From contig JAHFCY010000061.1 in the NCBI GenBank assembly GCA_023249255.1, positions 1 to 14,374 on the forward strand: DNA of 14,374 bases, in the 5' to 3' direction. The translations under genes and the position numbers were made by a program. Below the pieces are notes generated by a model that saw nothing but the letters and a program-made list of their open reading frames with translations, had not been told where the DNA came from and did no database searches. How positions within the stretch are numbered: position 1 is the stretch's first letter; each line of letters opens with the position of its first letter. The stretch is from Candidatus Lindowiibacteriota bacterium. Its GTDB lineage: Bacteria > Lindowbacteria > 2-12-FULL-62-27. Positions 1 to 6,789 of this stretch are shown in pieces.

Positions 1-100
1 GAACCCAGGTCTCGGCGTGGCTGACCCGGTCAAATCGCGGGAGGACAGTCAATCCCACGGTGATCGCCAGAGCGCACACCCTCCATCGTTTCAGATTCAT
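1..100 (-). CDS. Exported protein of unknown identity, N-terminal fragment
   Basis: Only the first 33 codons lie in the window; the gene runs off the left edge. The product starts MNLKRWRVCALAITVGLTVL and continues to a region ending SHAETWV. This is a classical signal peptide: a basic n-region (K4, R5, R7), a hydrophobic core at about residues 8-20, and a possible signal peptidase I site after SHA (A-E). Its ATG (100-98) overlaps the folC TGA (99-97) as ATGA. A strong Shine-Dalgarno sequence, GGAGGAGCGG, lies just upstream inside the folC end, so translation is probably coupled to folC. The mature protein cannot be identified. An outer-membrane or periplasmic protein is an inference from the signal peptide only. 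Confidence 0.72.
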   Translation of the reverse strand, partial: MNLKRWRVCALAITVGLTVLPRFDRVSHAETWV

Positions 101-1320
101 TCCCGCTCCTCCAGCGCTTCCCGAACCGTGTGGAACGATCCGGTGACGATCATGATCGCGCCCGCAGGCGTGGAGCGGACGGCAGCCGGCAGCGCGCGGC
201 GCATGGGCGCCGGTTCCGTCACGCGAACGCCCCGCGATGTCGCGGCACGGATGAACGGCTTCCACATCGCGGCCGGTTTGTTTCGGCGGTGATTCAGGCG
301 GATCAATCGCACGCGGTCGCACGACCCGATAAAATCGAGGATGGCCGCCTCGCCCCGTTTCTGGCGCTGCATGCCGATCAAAATTTCAAAAGGGCGCTTC
401 GGAAACCGATCGCGCAAGTGACGAAAGAGGGCCTTGAAGGCGGAGTCATTGTGCGCGACGTCCAGTACGGCTGGCCGGCCGGATATTCGGGCGCGCTGGA
501 ACCGCCCCGGCAGGCGGACGCGGCGAACCCCGCGGCGCGCGGCAGATGGAGAGAATCTCGACAGAAGAATTCGGCGGGACGCCTGAACCGCCAGACCGAC
601 GTCGGAGCCGAATATGGACGCGGGAAGCGCGCCGCATCCCCTTCTCACGCGAAGCGGGAGAGGGTCGGGGTGAGGGCCAAAAAATTCCGGCCGGGCGCCG
701 ATGCGATACGCGGTCTGCCGGATGACGCGCCGAATCGCCGGATCGACGGGGCCGACCAGAAGCGCGCGGGCTTTGCGCGCGATGCGGGCCTTGTCCCCCG
801 CGATGCGCGCGCAAGTCGCGCCGAGGAATTCGACGTGATCGAGTCCGACACCCGTGATGATGGATATCTCGGGGTCCGCCGCGTTCGTCGCGTCCCACCG
901 GCCGCCCATGCCGGCCTCAACGACCGCCCAGCTCGCGCGGCGGAACGCAAACCATCTGTAGGCGAGGAGCGTCAAAAACTCAAATTCGGTCAGGCGAATC
1001 CGCCGCTCGGCCAGAAGCGTTCGCTGGTCCGACACGGCGCGCTCCAATTCCGCGCGCGCCATCCGGCGGCCATTCATTTCGTAGCGTTCGGTGTATGTCC
1101 GCAGATGCGGCGACAGATAAAGGCCCGTGCGGACGCCGTGCGCGGAGAGAATTTCGGCCATTGTTTTTGCGCACGTGCCCTTGCCGTTCGTTCCGGTGAT
1201 GAGGACGATCGAATAGAGGCGGTCGGGCCGGCCGAACGATTCAAGAGCCGCGCGGATCCGTTCAAGCGACGGCCGGATGCCGTACCGCCGCAGGCGGGTG
1301 AGATACTCTTCGGCCGTCAT
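97..1320 (-). CDS. folC: Bifunctional folylpolyglutamate synthase / dihydrofolate synthase
   Basis: This cytoplasmic Mur-ligase-family enzyme adds glutamate to dihydropteroate and folates using ATP. The 407-residue product shows the P-loop GTNGKGT (43-49), SPHL and ERYEMNG substrate-side motifs (70-84), EAGMGGRWDATN (135-146), GLDHVEFLG with the downstream GDKARI lysine (K178, usually carbamylated in the family), and the C-terminal LDVAHN motif (286-291). Length is normal. I chose ATG 1320. An in-frame ATG at 1362 overlaps the accD stop, but its 14 extra codons use AT-ending codons unlike the rest of the gene, and neither start has a Shine-Dalgarno site. Residues about 214-230 (GPHPDPLPLRVRRG) are encoded by a palindromic repeat between the two domains. 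It follows accD and couples to the exported-protein gene downstream. Confidence 0.93.
   Translation of the reverse strand: MTAEEYLTRLRRYGIRPSLERIRAALESFGRPDRLYSIVLITGTNGKGTCAKTMAEILSAHGVRTGLYLSPHLRTYTERYEMNGRRMARAELERAVSDQRTLLAERRIRLTEFEFLTLLAYRWFAFRRASWAVVEAGMGGRWDATNAADPEISIITGVGLDHVEFLGATCARIAGDKARIARKARALLVGPVDPAIRRVIRQTAYRIGARPEFFGPHPDPLPLRVRRGCGALPASIFGSDVGLAVQASRRILLSRFSPSAARRGVRRVRLPGRFQRARISGRPAVLDVAHNDSAFKALFRHLRDRFPKRPFEILIGMQRQKRGEAAILDFIGSCDRVRLIRLNHRRNKPAAMWKPFIRAATSRGVRVTEPAPMRRALPAAVRSTPAGAIMIVTGSFHTVREALEERE
638..678. repeat. Palindromic interspersed-type repeat inside folC
   Basis: The plus strand reads CCCTTCTCACGC, loop GAA, then GCGGGAGAGGG (639-664): an 11-bp stem with one A-G mismatch and one T-G pair. 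It is followed by TCGGGGTGAGGGCC. The unit (CCCTCACCCC...CCCTCTCCCGC on the minus strand) resembles the short palindromic repeat that many bacterial genomes scatter between and within genes, and which translates as PHPNPLP-like peptides. Here it is in frame in folC and gives PHPDPLPLRVRRG. Family resemblance is from memory; copy number in this genome cannot be seen from one window. Confidence 0.7.
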
Positions 1321-1352
1321 TTTGGAATGACCGGCGGGACGAATACGATGAC

Positions 1353-2189
1353 CTACACCCATTGAAAAATTTTGGTGAGGGTTGGACGGATGTCCTTTCG
1401 GGGAAGTACCAGATCGAGGAATCCGTGTTCGAGAAGAAACTCGGACCGCTGAAATCCGGCTGGCAATTTCTGGCGGATGGTCTGCTCGATCACGCGGGGA
1501 CCCGCAAATCCGATCAGCGCGCCAGACTCGCCGATCAGAATGTCTCCCAGCATTGCGAAAGACGCCGTGGTGCCGCCGGTTGTCGGATCGCACAAAAGAC
1601 AAACGAACGGACGGGTGCAGGACTGGCGATATTCGGCCACGGCCGCCGCGGTCTTCGCCATTTGCATCAGCGAAAAAATTCCCTCCTGCATCCGCGCGCC
1701 GCCGGACGACGTCACGAGCAACACCGGCAATTTCTCCCGGGAGGCGTGGTCGAACAGCCGCGACACCCGCTCGCCCACCACCGTCCCCATGCTTCCGCCC
1801 ATGAATCCGAATTCCATGACGCCCAGCGCCACCGGCAATCCATCCATCGACGCCCGGCCGGTCTGGATCGCCTCTTTGGCAGCCATTTCGCTGGAAAGTT
1901 TCTCGCCGTATCCCGGAAATCCGAGCGGATTGGTCGGCCGGATATCCATGAACATCGGAGAAAAGGATCCGGGATCCGTCAGCATCTGAATTCGTTCGTC
2001 CGCCGACAGGCGCATGTGATACGAGCAGTGGGGACAGACCCGCAGATTCTTGATCAGTGTTTCGATCAGCGCGAGTTCTTTGCAGTTGGGACAGGATTCC
2101 CAGAGGGCGCCCTCGGTCCCGATCCGGACGAGCGTCGGTTTTGAAACATTTTTAATGACGGTGTACTGGCGTTTCTGAAACCAAGCCAT
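1353..2189 (-). CDS. accD: Acetyl-CoA carboxylase carboxyltransferase subunit beta
   Basis: This is the beta subunit of the AccA/AccD carboxyltransferase, which moves the carboxyl group from biotin to acetyl-CoA to make malonyl-CoA, the first committed step of fatty acid synthesis, in the cytoplasm. The 278-residue product has the N-terminal zinc ribbon with C33, C36, C52 and C55. It then shows the crotonase-fold motifs GGARMQEG, DPTTGGTTASFAMLGD and IGFAGPRVIEQTIR, and ends GFQRSEFLLEHG, all typical of AccD. It lies between trpA (52-bp gap) and folC. There is no Shine-Dalgarno sequence; a promoter-like pair sits so close to the ATG that a leaderless mRNA is predicted. accA is not in the window. 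Confidence 0.97.
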   Translation of the reverse strand: MAWFQKRQYTVIKNVSKPTLVRIGTEGALWESCPNCKELALIETLIKNLRVCPHCSYHMRLSADERIQMLTDPGSFSPMFMDIRPTNPLGFPGYGEKLSSEMAAKEAIQTGRASMDGLPVALGVMEFGFMGGSMGTVVGERVSRLFDHASREKLPVLLVTSSGGARMQEGIFSLMQMAKTAAAVAEYRQSCTRPFVCLLCDPTTGGTTASFAMLGDILIGESGALIGFAGPRVIEQTIRQKLPAGFQRSEFLLEHGFLDLVLPRKDIRPTLTKIFQWV

Positions 2190-2198
2190 GGGACGGGG

Positions 2199-2227
2199 AG
2201 TTTAGATCGAAGCCGGGGGAAAGTCGA
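2199..2227 (-). promoter_or_regulatory. Candidate leaderless promoter of accD
   Basis: On the minus strand TCGACT (2227-2222), a 17-base spacer, then TAAACT (2204-2199), ending 9 bases before the accD ATG. The hexamers match the sigma-70 consensus at 4 of 6 positions each. It lies in the short trpA-accD gap, so accD-folC may also be transcribed separately from trp. Confidence 0.45.
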
Positions 2228-2241
2228 CCGGGGCCACGCGA

Positions 2242-2991
2242 TTAATCCAGCCGGTCCAACTTGCGGCGCATCTGCCGAATGAGACGCGCGAATGGAGCAA
2301 GGCCGCGGCCAAGCGCGGCCAGGGCCGAGGAACCGACGATGACGCCATCGGCGCACCGGCCGAATTTTTCAGCGTCGGCGGCGGTTCGGATGCCAAATCC
2401 GACGTAGACCGGCGCGTGCGTCAGGCGGCGGATCCGGCGCGTCACAGCTGTTACTTCTTCCGCCACCGTATCCCCGATCCGGGCGCCGGTGATGCCCCGG
2501 AGGCTCACGAGATAAATGAACGCGCCATCACGCGCCGTCCGGCAGATCCGGGACAGCCTGTCCGGCGACGTGGTCGGCGCCACGAACGGCACAAGATAAA
2601 ATCCGGGCGGGCGGAACGGCTCGATCGACGCCAGCTCTTCGACCGGAATGTCCGGTAAAATCGCGCCGGAAAATCCGGCCGACCGGGCAAGCGAAAACGC
2701 GCGAGACCAGCCCCGGACAAATATCGGATTGGCGTAGGTCATCAGCACGCGCGGCAGAGACTGCGGAAGACGCGCGGACATCGCAAGCGTCCTCTCGAAC
2801 GTCACGCCCGACCGGATCGCAACCGCGGACGCCGCCTGGATCACCGGGCCGTCCGCCACCGGATCCGAAAACGGCAGGCCGATCTCCAGAATATCCACGC
2901 CTTCGTCCGCGGCCACCGACGCCGCGCGCGCAAAACGCGATCCGTCCGGATATCCGGCCGTTAGATAAAGGATGAGTTTCTTAGCGCCCAT
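2242..2991 (-). CDS. trpA: Tryptophan synthase alpha chain
   Basis: The alpha subunit cleaves indole-3-glycerol phosphate to indole and glyceraldehyde 3-phosphate and passes indole to TrpB. The catalytic pair is visible as E36 in [11 protein letters not shown] and D47 in VADGP. Other family motifs are [29 protein letters not shown] and [11 protein letters not shown], followed by the phosphate-binding VGSSAL. The ATG (2991) overlaps the trpB stop by 11 bases. From this start the protein is 249 residues and begins almost at beta strand 1, without the N-terminal helix 0 found in enterobacterial TrpA. A short TrpA without that helix is known from Pyrococcus furiosus, so this is probably real and not truncation. 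An upstream extension would run deep into trpB. Confidence 0.95.
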   Translation of the reverse strand: MGAKKLILYLTAGYPDGSRFARAASVAADEGVDILEIGLPFSDPVADGPVIQAASAVAIRSGVTFERTLAMSARLPQSLPRVLMTYANPIFVRGWSRAFSLARSAGFSGAILPDIPVEELASIEPFRPPGFYLVPFVAPTTSPDRLSRICRTARDGAFIYLVSLRGITGARIGDTVAEEVTAVTRRIRRLTHAPVYVGFGIRTAADAEKFGRCADGVIVGSSALAALGRGLAPFARLIRQMRRKLDRLD

Positions 2992-4177
2992 TTTCAAACA
3001 ACCTCGGAATGTCTTTGTCTCCCCGGCCCGATATGTTGACAATGACGAGGTCGGATTTGCGGTATCGCCGGCGCTCTTTCCAAAATCCCGCCACCGCATG
3101 AGCGCTTTCGAACGCCGGAGGGATTCCCTCAAGCCGGGTCAGATGATGAAATGCGGCCAGCGCTTCCCGGTCGGTCACGGAAAAGTACCGGGCGCGGCGC
3201 ATTTTTTTTAAATAGGCGTGTTCCGGGCCCACTCCCGGATAATCCAGGCCGGCCGCGATCGAATGAACGGCCGCCACATTGCCGGTCGGAACGGAAAGCA
3301 AAAACGTCTGCATGCCGTGCAGGATGCCGGGTTTGCCCCGGGACAAACTCGCCGAATGTCTTCCCAGAGACGTTCCCGTTCCGCCCGCTTCGACGCCGAT
3401 CAGTTCCGTCCGCGCCGGAATAAACGCGTAAAAAATTCCGATCGCGTTGGATCCGCCGCCGACGCAGGCGTAGATTGATCTCGGTAAGCGCCCTTCCTCG
3501 CGCAGAACCTGCCGACGCGCCTCGAATCCGATCACAGACTGAAAATCGCGCACGATCATGGGATATGGATGGGGTCCCGCCACCGACCCGATCAGATAAT
3601 AGGTGTTCTCGACATTCGTCACCCAGTCCCGCAACGCCTCGTTCATCGCGTCCTTCAGGGTCTTCGATCCCGAATGCACTTCGACGACGGTCGCGCCGAG
3701 AAGTTTCATCCGGAACACGTTCGTGGCCTGACGCCGGACGTCTTCCGCGCCCATGTAAATCGTGCAGGATAAACCCAGTTTTGCGGCGATCGTCGCGGTC
3801 GCCACGCCATGCTGGCCGGCGCCGGTTTCGGCAATGATTCGCCGCTTGCCAAGCCGCACCGCAAGCAGAGCCTGGCCGACACAGTTGTTGATCTTGTGCG
3901 CGCCCGTGTGACAGAGGTCTTCGCGCTTGAGATACACCCGGCAGCCCGCGGCCGACGACAGGCGGTCCGCGCGATAGAGCGGCGTCGGACGGCCGGCAAA
4001 GCCGGTGAGAAGATTCCGAAGGTCGGCGTGGAACGACCGGTCTTTTCGAATCCGTTCGTATCCCGATTCGAGGTCGAGAAGCGCCGTCATCAGCGTCTCG
4101 GGGATAAAACGCCCGCCAAACGGACCAAAATATCCGCGGCGGTCGGGCCCGCCGGACGGACGGGCAGGCAGGTTCAT
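2981..4177 (-). CDS. trpB: Tryptophan synthase beta chain
   Basis: This PLP enzyme condenses indole with L-serine to L-tryptophan as part of the alpha2-beta2 complex. The 398-residue product has the usual N-terminus ([15 protein letters not shown]), the PLP lysine K95 in [38 protein letters not shown], the phosphate-binding GGGSNAIG, the conserved E in [10 protein letters not shown], and the C-terminal serine and glycine loop NISGRGDKD. Length is normal for TrpB1. Its ATG overlaps the trpF TGA as ATGA, and its 3' end overlaps the trpA start, so trpF-B-A should be one translationally coupled unit. Confidence 0.98.
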   Translation of the reverse strand: MNLPARPSGGPDRRGYFGPFGGRFIPETLMTALLDLESGYERIRKDRSFHADLRNLLTGFAGRPTPLYRADRLSSAAGCRVYLKREDLCHTGAHKINNCVGQALLAVRLGKRRIIAETGAGQHGVATATIAAKLGLSCTIYMGAEDVRRQATNVFRMKLLGATVVEVHSGSKTLKDAMNEALRDWVTNVENTYYLIGSVAGPHPYPMIVRDFQSVIGFEARRQVLREEGRLPRSIYACVGGGSNAIGIFYAFIPARTELIGVEAGGTGTSLGRHSASLSRGKPGILHGMQTFLLSVPTGNVAAVHSIAAGLDYPGVGPEHAYLKKMRRARYFSVTDREALAAFHHLTRLEGIPPAFESAHAVAGFWKERRRYRKSDLVIVNISGRGDKDIPRLFENGR

Positions 4178-4827
4178 GGACGATTCGAAACGGATGGACG
4201 AATCCTGCGCAACAGCTCCTCCACTTTGGCGGGATCTTTCACGCCCGGACTGCTTTCAACGCCGGAGGACACATCGATGGCATACGGATCAACTTGCTCA
4301 ACGATTTCCTCCACGTTATCCATGCTGATGCCGCCGGCCACGATCACGGGAAGGTCGGGGTTTTCGTCCCGGATTCGCCGCGCGACCGACCAGTCAAACG
4401 TCTCGCCGGCCGACACCGAATCAATCATCACCGCCGACACGTACGGCACGTACGGTTTCACCATGTCGGACGTGAACCCCTCCTTGACGCGAAACGCCTT
4501 GATGACGCGACTTCGGGGAAGCTTGGCGCAATACTCGGGCGGTTCCTGGCCGTGAAGCTGCACGCGGCCGAGACCGCAGAGATCCACCATCTTTTTGACC
4601 TGCGTGATTTTTTCGTCCACAAACACCCCGACCGTGCTCACAAATGGCGGCATGTCCTCGACCCAGCTTTGGACCTGTGAGCCGACAACGGCGCGGGGGG
4701 AGCCGTCAAAAAAAATGAATCCCACCGCATCGATTCGTAATTTGATGAGAGCTTTCAGGCTGTTTGGATCGGCCACCCCGCAGATTTTGACTCTGGGGCC
4801 GCATCCTGCTCTGTCATTAAATGACAT
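4174..4827 (-). CDS. trpF: N-(5'-phosphoribosyl)anthranilate isomerase
   Basis: TrpF carries out the Amadori rearrangement of phosphoribosyl anthranilate to CdRP in tryptophan synthesis. The 217-residue TIM barrel shows the general base C16 in VKICG, the beta-strand motif VQLHG, the general acid D136 in MIDS, the FDW motif, IVAGGIS and the phosphate-binding [15 protein letters not shown]. Its N-terminus is a few residues longer than many TrpF proteins. No Shine-Dalgarno sequence precedes ATG 4827, but a sigma-70-like promoter ends 6 bases before it. It is the first gene of the trpFBA unit; trpE, trpG, trpD and trpC are not here. Confidence 0.96.
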   Translation of the reverse strand: MSFNDRAGCGPRVKICGVADPNSLKALIKLRIDAVGFIFFDGSPRAVVGSQVQSWVEDMPPFVSTVGVFVDEKITQVKKMVDLCGLGRVQLHGQEPPEYCAKLPRSRVIKAFRVKEGFTSDMVKPYVPYVSAVMIDSVSAGETFDWSVARRIRDENPDLPVIVAGGISMDNVEEIVEQVDPYAIDVSSGVESSPGVKDPAKVEELLRRIRPSVSNRP

Positions 4828-4833
4828 TTCGCC

Positions 4834-4862
4834 AGATTAGCTCCATCTGAATGGATGGTCAA
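4834..4862 (-). promoter_or_regulatory. Candidate leaderless promoter of trpFBA
   Basis: On the minus strand TTGACC (4862-4857), a 17-base spacer, then TAATCT (4839-4834), 6 bases before the trpF ATG; a start point 7 bases past the -10 would fall on the A of the ATG. Inverted repeats lie in the spacer and -10: TCCAT-CTGA-ATGGA, and CAGAT-N7-ATCTG on the plus strand. These could be an operator, but no regulator is known here. Confidence 0.5.
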
Positions 4863-4879
4863 GGGATCTGTGCGGCTGA

Positions 4880-4893
4880 TCACAACTGTGTGA
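4880..4893. promoter_or_regulatory. Short inverted repeat upstream of trpF
   Basis: The plus strand reads TCACA-ACTG-TGTGA, a perfect 5-bp inverted repeat with a 4-base centre. It sits about 20 bases beyond the -35 of trpF. It could be a protein-binding site or a small hairpin. It has the arms of a CRP site in the opposite order, so it is not a CRP consensus. Confidence 0.25.
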
Positions 4894-5036
4894 GGGGGAT
4901 ATAGGATGGCGCATTCAAACAGGCACGACCACGATGTACCCACGTTTGCTGAAATATATCTGTTCCGTCCCACACGGTACGGGATATACAACCCGGCGGG
5001 ATCCGAACCTTCAATTAGAGCCTTCCGGCTGCCGAA

Positions 5037-5132
5037 TTATGAACCTTCGACAAAGAAAATTGAAACTGCCATCAGGATTGCCAAAAATGCCAAGTACGCC
5101 ACAAAAAATTTCTCTTCCTTTAACAGCGTCAT
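5037..5132 (-). CDS. Single-pass membrane microprotein, 31 residues
   Basis: The product starts MTLLKEEKFFVAYLAFL and ends FFVEGS. It has a charged N-terminus (KEEK), one hydrophobic stretch of about 21 residues (FFVAYLAFLAI through SIFF) and a short acidic tail. ATG 5132 was chosen because GGAGG stands exactly 8 bases upstream. The in-frame ATG at 5138 would leave only 2 bases. It lies between the DUF420 gene and trpF on the same strand, 282 bases after the DUF420 stop, so it is not tightly linked to the cta operon. I do not recognise the family. Small accessory subunits of respiratory complexes look like this, but that role is a guess. Confidence 0.62.
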   Translation of the reverse strand: MTLLKEEKFFVAYLAFLAILMAVSIFFVEGS

Positions 5133-5414
5133 GATCATTACCTCCTCTCTTCTTCAGTCCACTCTTTCCAAGCCACCATATACATCCCTGCAAATATCGT
5201 CCCGGACTAATCATTCTTATCGTCATTATCCGTAACTATATGATGACAAATATATTAACAATATGACCCTAAGGGAGTTGTTTTATCGGTGGTGGGTGGG
5301 AAATAGCCAGACAGGTGGTCAATGTTGGATACCGCTGTACACTAAATCGACAGAAGATCGGGTTAAGAAGTCTGGGAGAAGGAATGGAGAAGAGAAGAAG
5401 AAAAGTTACATAAC
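5133..5414. other. AT-richer intergenic region between DUF420 gene and microprotein
   Basis: No gene is visible in this stretch. It is clearly more AT-rich than the flanks. It holds the microprotein Shine-Dalgarno GGAGG (5141-5145), a weak promoter-like pair on the minus strand (TTGTTA 5261-5256, 15-base spacer, TATAGT 5240-5235), and a nearly pure purine tract on the plus strand at about 5363-5405. A short inverted repeat, AAGTTA-TG-TAACTT on the minus strand just after the DUF420 stop, is followed by a pyrimidine run and might be a weak terminator. The neighbouring 4863-5036 stretch holds only the inverted repeat listed separately and nothing else I can support. Confidence 0.5.
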
Positions 5415-5834
5415 TTACTGTAAATGATAAAGAAACGTATAAACCACCACTCCCGTTACTGATACATAAAACCAAATGGGGACGGTCAATCTGGCCAGGC
5501 GCTTATGCTCCTCGATCCGCTCTTGTTTGACCAGATTCAGAAGTCGCAGAACCAGCGGGACGGTCACGACAGCCAGAACCATGTGGGAATACAGGATGCA
5601 GTGATACGCCGTGCGCATTCCCGGGGTTCCTTCAAAGTGGGCCGTGCCGGTCAGGATATGCCGGGTGATATAGCCGACCAGAAAAACAGTGGATGCGCAC
5701 ACCGCGCCGATCATCCAGCGCTTGTGGCGCTCGAGTTGTTTGGCTCGGATCGTCACGACGCCGGCAATCAGGCAGATGGCGCTCGTGGCATTCATGCAGG
5801 CGTTAAGGTGGGGAAGAATCCGGGCGAGGGTCAT
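5415..5834 (-). CDS. ctaM: DUF420 membrane protein, CtaM-like oxidase assembly factor
   Basis: The 139-residue product has four hydrophobic segments (about 15-28, 41-58, 83-103, 118-136) with the histidines typical of DUF420: H9 in PHLNA, H37 in ERHKRWM, H58 in TRHILTG, and the pair in YHCILYSHM. DUF420 includes YozB/CtaM of Bacillus and Staphylococcus, needed for function of the heme-a-type oxidase. The ATG overlaps the ctaB TGA as ATGA, which with ctaA and ctaB upstream strongly supports a role in oxidase maturation at the cytoplasmic membrane. The gene symbol is by family and context; the biochemical role of DUF420 is not settled. Confidence 0.85.
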   Translation of the reverse strand: MTLARILPHLNACMNATSAICLIAGVVTIRAKQLERHKRWMIGAVCASTVFLVGYITRHILTGTAHFEGTPGMRTAYHCILYSHMVLAVVTVPLVLRLLNLVKQERIEEHKRLARLTVPIWFYVSVTGVVVYTFLYHLQ

Positions 5835-6775
5835 GTCGCTCCGATGACAAGGGAGGTAAACAACAATCCAAGATAGATGATGGAGAACTGGAAAAAACTC
5901 CGGCACCACACGGCGTTGGTCTCCTCGACCAAACCTCGGATCGCGTGGATCAGAAACAATCCGTCGAGAACGGCGGCGAGAATGACATAGGCCCGGCCGG
6001 CATCCATCAGTGCGACCGGAAGGAAGCTTAAGGGAATGAGGATGACGACGCCGAGGACGATCGCGTGAATCGTCCGGCGGGGTCCGCAGACGACCGGCAT
6101 CATGGGCATTCCGGCCTGGGCGTATTCGTCTCGGCGGAGGATCGCGAAGGACAGAAAATGCGGAATCTGCCAGACGAACAGGATCGCAAAGAGCGCCAAT
6201 CCCACCGGATCGATGCGGTCCAGAATGGCCGTTGATCCGATCAGAGGCGGGAGTGCGCCGGGGATGGCGCCGACGACGGTACACCATGGCGAGCGGCGTT
6301 TCATCGGTGTGTAGAGTCCAACATAACTTCCGAACGCCAGCATCGTCAGATACGCCGTCAGCGGGTTGACCAGAAAATACAGAAGAAAATACGAGACAAT
6401 CCAGAGAACGGTCCCGAACGTCAGCGCCTCCCATGGCCGCAGGCGGCCGGCGGGAAGGGGCCTTTGGGCCGTGCGGATCATGAGAGCGTCGTGTTCGCGT
6501 TCGAGAAAACAGTTGAGCGCGCCTCCGGCGGCAACCGCCAGAGCGACGCCGATCAGTGTCGCCGCGATCAAAACGTGCGACGGCCAGTGGCCGGCGTCCA
6601 CGGCAACTGAAACCGACATCGACCCCCAGACGGTGAGAAGAGACATCGTCATGATGCGCGGTTTGGTGAGGCTCGTGTAATCGGCGATTCGCTGTTTGAG
6701 TCCAAGTACGCGGGGTTGGACCAGCTCTTGCGCCACTTCTGTCGGCTCCCCATCACGGTCCACCCGGCCGTTCAT
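5831..6775 (-). CDS. ctaB: Protoheme IX farnesyltransferase (heme O synthase)
   Basis: This UbiA-superfamily membrane enzyme adds a hydroxyethylfarnesyl group to heme b to make heme o, the precursor of heme a. The 314-residue product has about eight or nine membrane segments. It shows LTKPRIM, the prenyl-diphosphate motif region NCFLEREHDALMIRT, RPLPAG, YTPMKRRSPW, IPGALPPLIG, WQIPHFLSFAI and DEYAQAGMPMMPV. In the first motif (normally NxxxDxxxD) position 92 is Glu instead of Asp (N88, E92, D96). ATG 6775 lies 14 bases after the ctaA stop without a good Shine-Dalgarno site; a start further upstream would run into ctaA. The 3' end overlaps ctaM. Confidence 0.93.
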   Translation of the reverse strand: MNGRVDRDGEPTEVAQELVQPRVLGLKQRIADYTSLTKPRIMTMSLLTVWGSMSVSVAVDAGHWPSHVLIAATLIGVALAVAAGGALNCFLEREHDALMIRTAQRPLPAGRLRPWEALTFGTVLWIVSYFLLYFLVNPLTAYLTMLAFGSYVGLYTPMKRRSPWCTVVGAIPGALPPLIGSTAILDRIDPVGLALFAILFVWQIPHFLSFAILRRDEYAQAGMPMMPVVCGPRRTIHAIVLGVVILIPLSFLPVALMDAGRAYVILAAVLDGLFLIHAIRGLVEETNAVWCRSFFQFSIIYLGLLFTSLVIGAT

Positions 6776-6789
6776 GATCGGAGGCAAAA

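Noticed and set aside
130-1365. Long open frame of 411 codons opposite folC
   Set aside because: It is the antisense shadow of folC, rich in Arg/Ala/Gly with no motif; folC is unmistakable on the other strand.
1321-1602. N-terminal extension of the folC frame into accD
   Set aside because: It lies inside accD in another frame and has no homology to FolC; folC starts at 1320 or at most 1362.
4880-4893. CRP site upstream of trpF
   Set aside because: CRP sites read TGTGA-N6-TCACA; here the arms are in the opposite order with a 4-base centre.
5011-5226. 71-codon minus-strand frame overlapping the microprotein
   Set aside because: Its ATG lacks a ribosome binding site, and the frame runs through the Shine-Dalgarno of the microprotein, whose own frame has a coherent membrane helix.
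4906-5235. 109-codon plus-strand frame in the AT-rich gap
   Set aside because: No ribosome binding site, no motif, and it is antisense to the better supported microprotein.
5398-5416. Intrinsic terminator after the DUF420 gene
   Set aside because: The inverted repeat is AT-rich with almost no loop and the following run mixes C with T, so it is only mentioned as weak in the gap entry.
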